The position numbers and the translations under genes were made by a program. The notes under the pieces were generated by a model. The model ran no database searches. It was not told the origin of the DNA and worked only from the letters and a program-made list of their open reading frames with translations. A stretch of 13,977 nt of DNA. Origin: Actinomycetota bacterium. GTDB taxonomy: Bacteria; Actinomycetota; Thermoleophilia; Gaiellales; Gaiellaceae. Below, piece after piece: positions 13,293 through 13,977 of the stretch. The first letter of the stretch is position 1, and each line of letters starts with the position of its first letter. The stretch lies in the NCBI GenBank assembly GCA_013821525.1, contig JACDGR010000047.1, positions 1-13,977 of the forward strand. Direction: 5' to 3'.

Positions 13293-13977
13293 CACGGTGT
13301 TGCGCGATACATGCGTATGAACGTCGGCCGGAACCCGCGTGCGGGCCAGTAGCGCGACGACAGCAGATTGTTCGAGCGGAAATCGGTCGTCATCGAGCGG
13401 AACCCTTGCTCGTCGGCCCACGTGAGCGCGGTGGCGGTCAGGGCCAGCCCGACGCCCTTGCCGCGCGCCTCGGGCAGGGTGACGACGTGGGCGAGGTCGA
13501 TGTTTCGCTGCGGCACACGGAGATCGCCCGTCGGCCGCTCGTACAGCAGCACGTGGCCAACGGCGCGACCGTCGATCTCCGCTACGCGGTGGAACGGGAA
13601 CTCGTCCTCCTCTTCCCACAGCGTGCTCCACTCCTCCTCGAAGTCGTTCGCCTCGTAGTCGAGGCCGGAGAGGCTCGGCGAGCGGGACTGGTGCTCCCAC
13701 AGCTGACGGTCGAAGGCTGCGACCGCCAGATGGTCGTCCCGCGTGCTCGGGCGGACGACGCCGCCGAAGTCGACCGGCTCCAGCCTTTCGACCTCGCGGG
13801 CCGCGGTCATGAACTGGCAGCCGAAGGCGAGGCGGAACCAGGGGTCGATCAGTGCAGCGTCGGATGCGGGGACCATGACGCTGTGTCGTCGAGGCCAGGC
13901 GGCCGCGAGCTGCGCGTAGACGTCGCGGAGCGCCTCCGGCTCGGACGCGGCCATGCCGGCGAAGCCGACCTCGGCAC
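13292..13977 (-). CDS. GNAT acetyltransferase, C-terminal part (cut by right edge)
   Basis: The open frame reaches the right edge with no stop. Seven residues (AEVGFAG) precede the first internal ATG at 13954, so the true start is probably outside. The visible 227 residues hold a complete C-terminal GNAT domain. Its acetyl-CoA motif A is LAHVVTLPEARGKGVGLALTAT (RGKGVG about 164-169 from that ATG), followed by SNNLLSSRYWPARGFRPT. Before it lies HSVMVPASDAALIDPWFRLAFG, a segment I associate with the end of an extra N-terminal GNAT-like domain in larger actinobacterial proteins. The acceptor is unknown. If ATG 13954 is nonetheless the start, the protein would be 220 residues. It is the first visible gene of the leftward cluster. 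Confidence 0.8.
   Translation of the reverse strand, partial: AEVGFAGMAASEPEALRDVYAQLAAAWPRRHSVMVPASDAALIDPWFRLAFGCQFMTAAREVERLEPVDFGGVVRPSTRDDHLAVAAFDRQLWEHQSRSPSLSGLDYEANDFEEEWSTLWEEEDEFPFHRVAEIDGRAVGHVLLYERPTGDLRVPQRNIDLAHVVTLPEARGKGVGLALTATALTWADEQGFRSMTTDFRSNNLLSSRYWPARGFRPTFIRMYRATP

Noticed and set aside
13293..13700. Extended N-terminus of the LysE-type protein to 13700
   Set aside because: The extra residues overlap the GNAT gene in another frame and show no membrane or family pattern.
1..13977. CRISPR array, tRNA or toxin-antitoxin pair
   Set aside because: Reading both strands showed no regularly spaced repeats, no tRNA-like cloverleaf and no pair of small overlapping genes with such signatures.

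Overview
This GC-rich window has dense genes, frequent GTG and TTG starts, and many 4-base stop/start overlaps. The gene set looks like a high-GC actinobacterium, perhaps of the deep Thermoleophilia/Gaiella type. That placement is inference from composition and gene style; no rRNA or marker gene is present.

Left part (1-2840). The first 123 bases are the end of an insertion sequence whose transposase runs off the left edge (minus strand). Next come a nitronate monooxygenase-like flavoenzyme (minus) and, divergently, a SRPBCC protein followed by a UvsE/UVDE-type UV-damage endonuclease that probably starts at an overlapping TTG. Directly after the uvsE stop lies a 219-base non-coding element with long imperfect terminal inverted repeats, flanked by CTAG on both sides. 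Its ends resemble the insertion sequence end at 104-123, and both elements abut a gene whose TAG stop lies inside the CTAG target.

Middle part (2841-6998, plus). Four genes, each overlapping the next by 4 bases, encode a branched-chain amino-acid/amide-type (HAAT) ABC importer: two permeases (LivH, LivM) and two ATPases (LivG, LivF). No substrate-binding protein is encoded in the window.

Right part (7007-13977, minus). Nine tightly packed genes run leftward and meet livF convergently. In transcription order they are: a GNAT acetyltransferase cut by the right edge, a LysE-type exporter, a divergent LarA/DUF2088-like protein, an ABC-2 type ATPase and permease, a class I methyltransferase, two tandem paralogous cupins, and a second GNAT acetyltransferase. 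Most junctions are 4-base overlaps or gaps under 50 bases, so this may be one long transcription unit. There is no recognisable regulator.

I found no tRNA, rRNA, CRISPR array or phage genes. The most unusual material is the pair of CTAG-associated mobile elements and a strong hairpin that encloses the transposase start site. No clearly new multi-gene system stands out.
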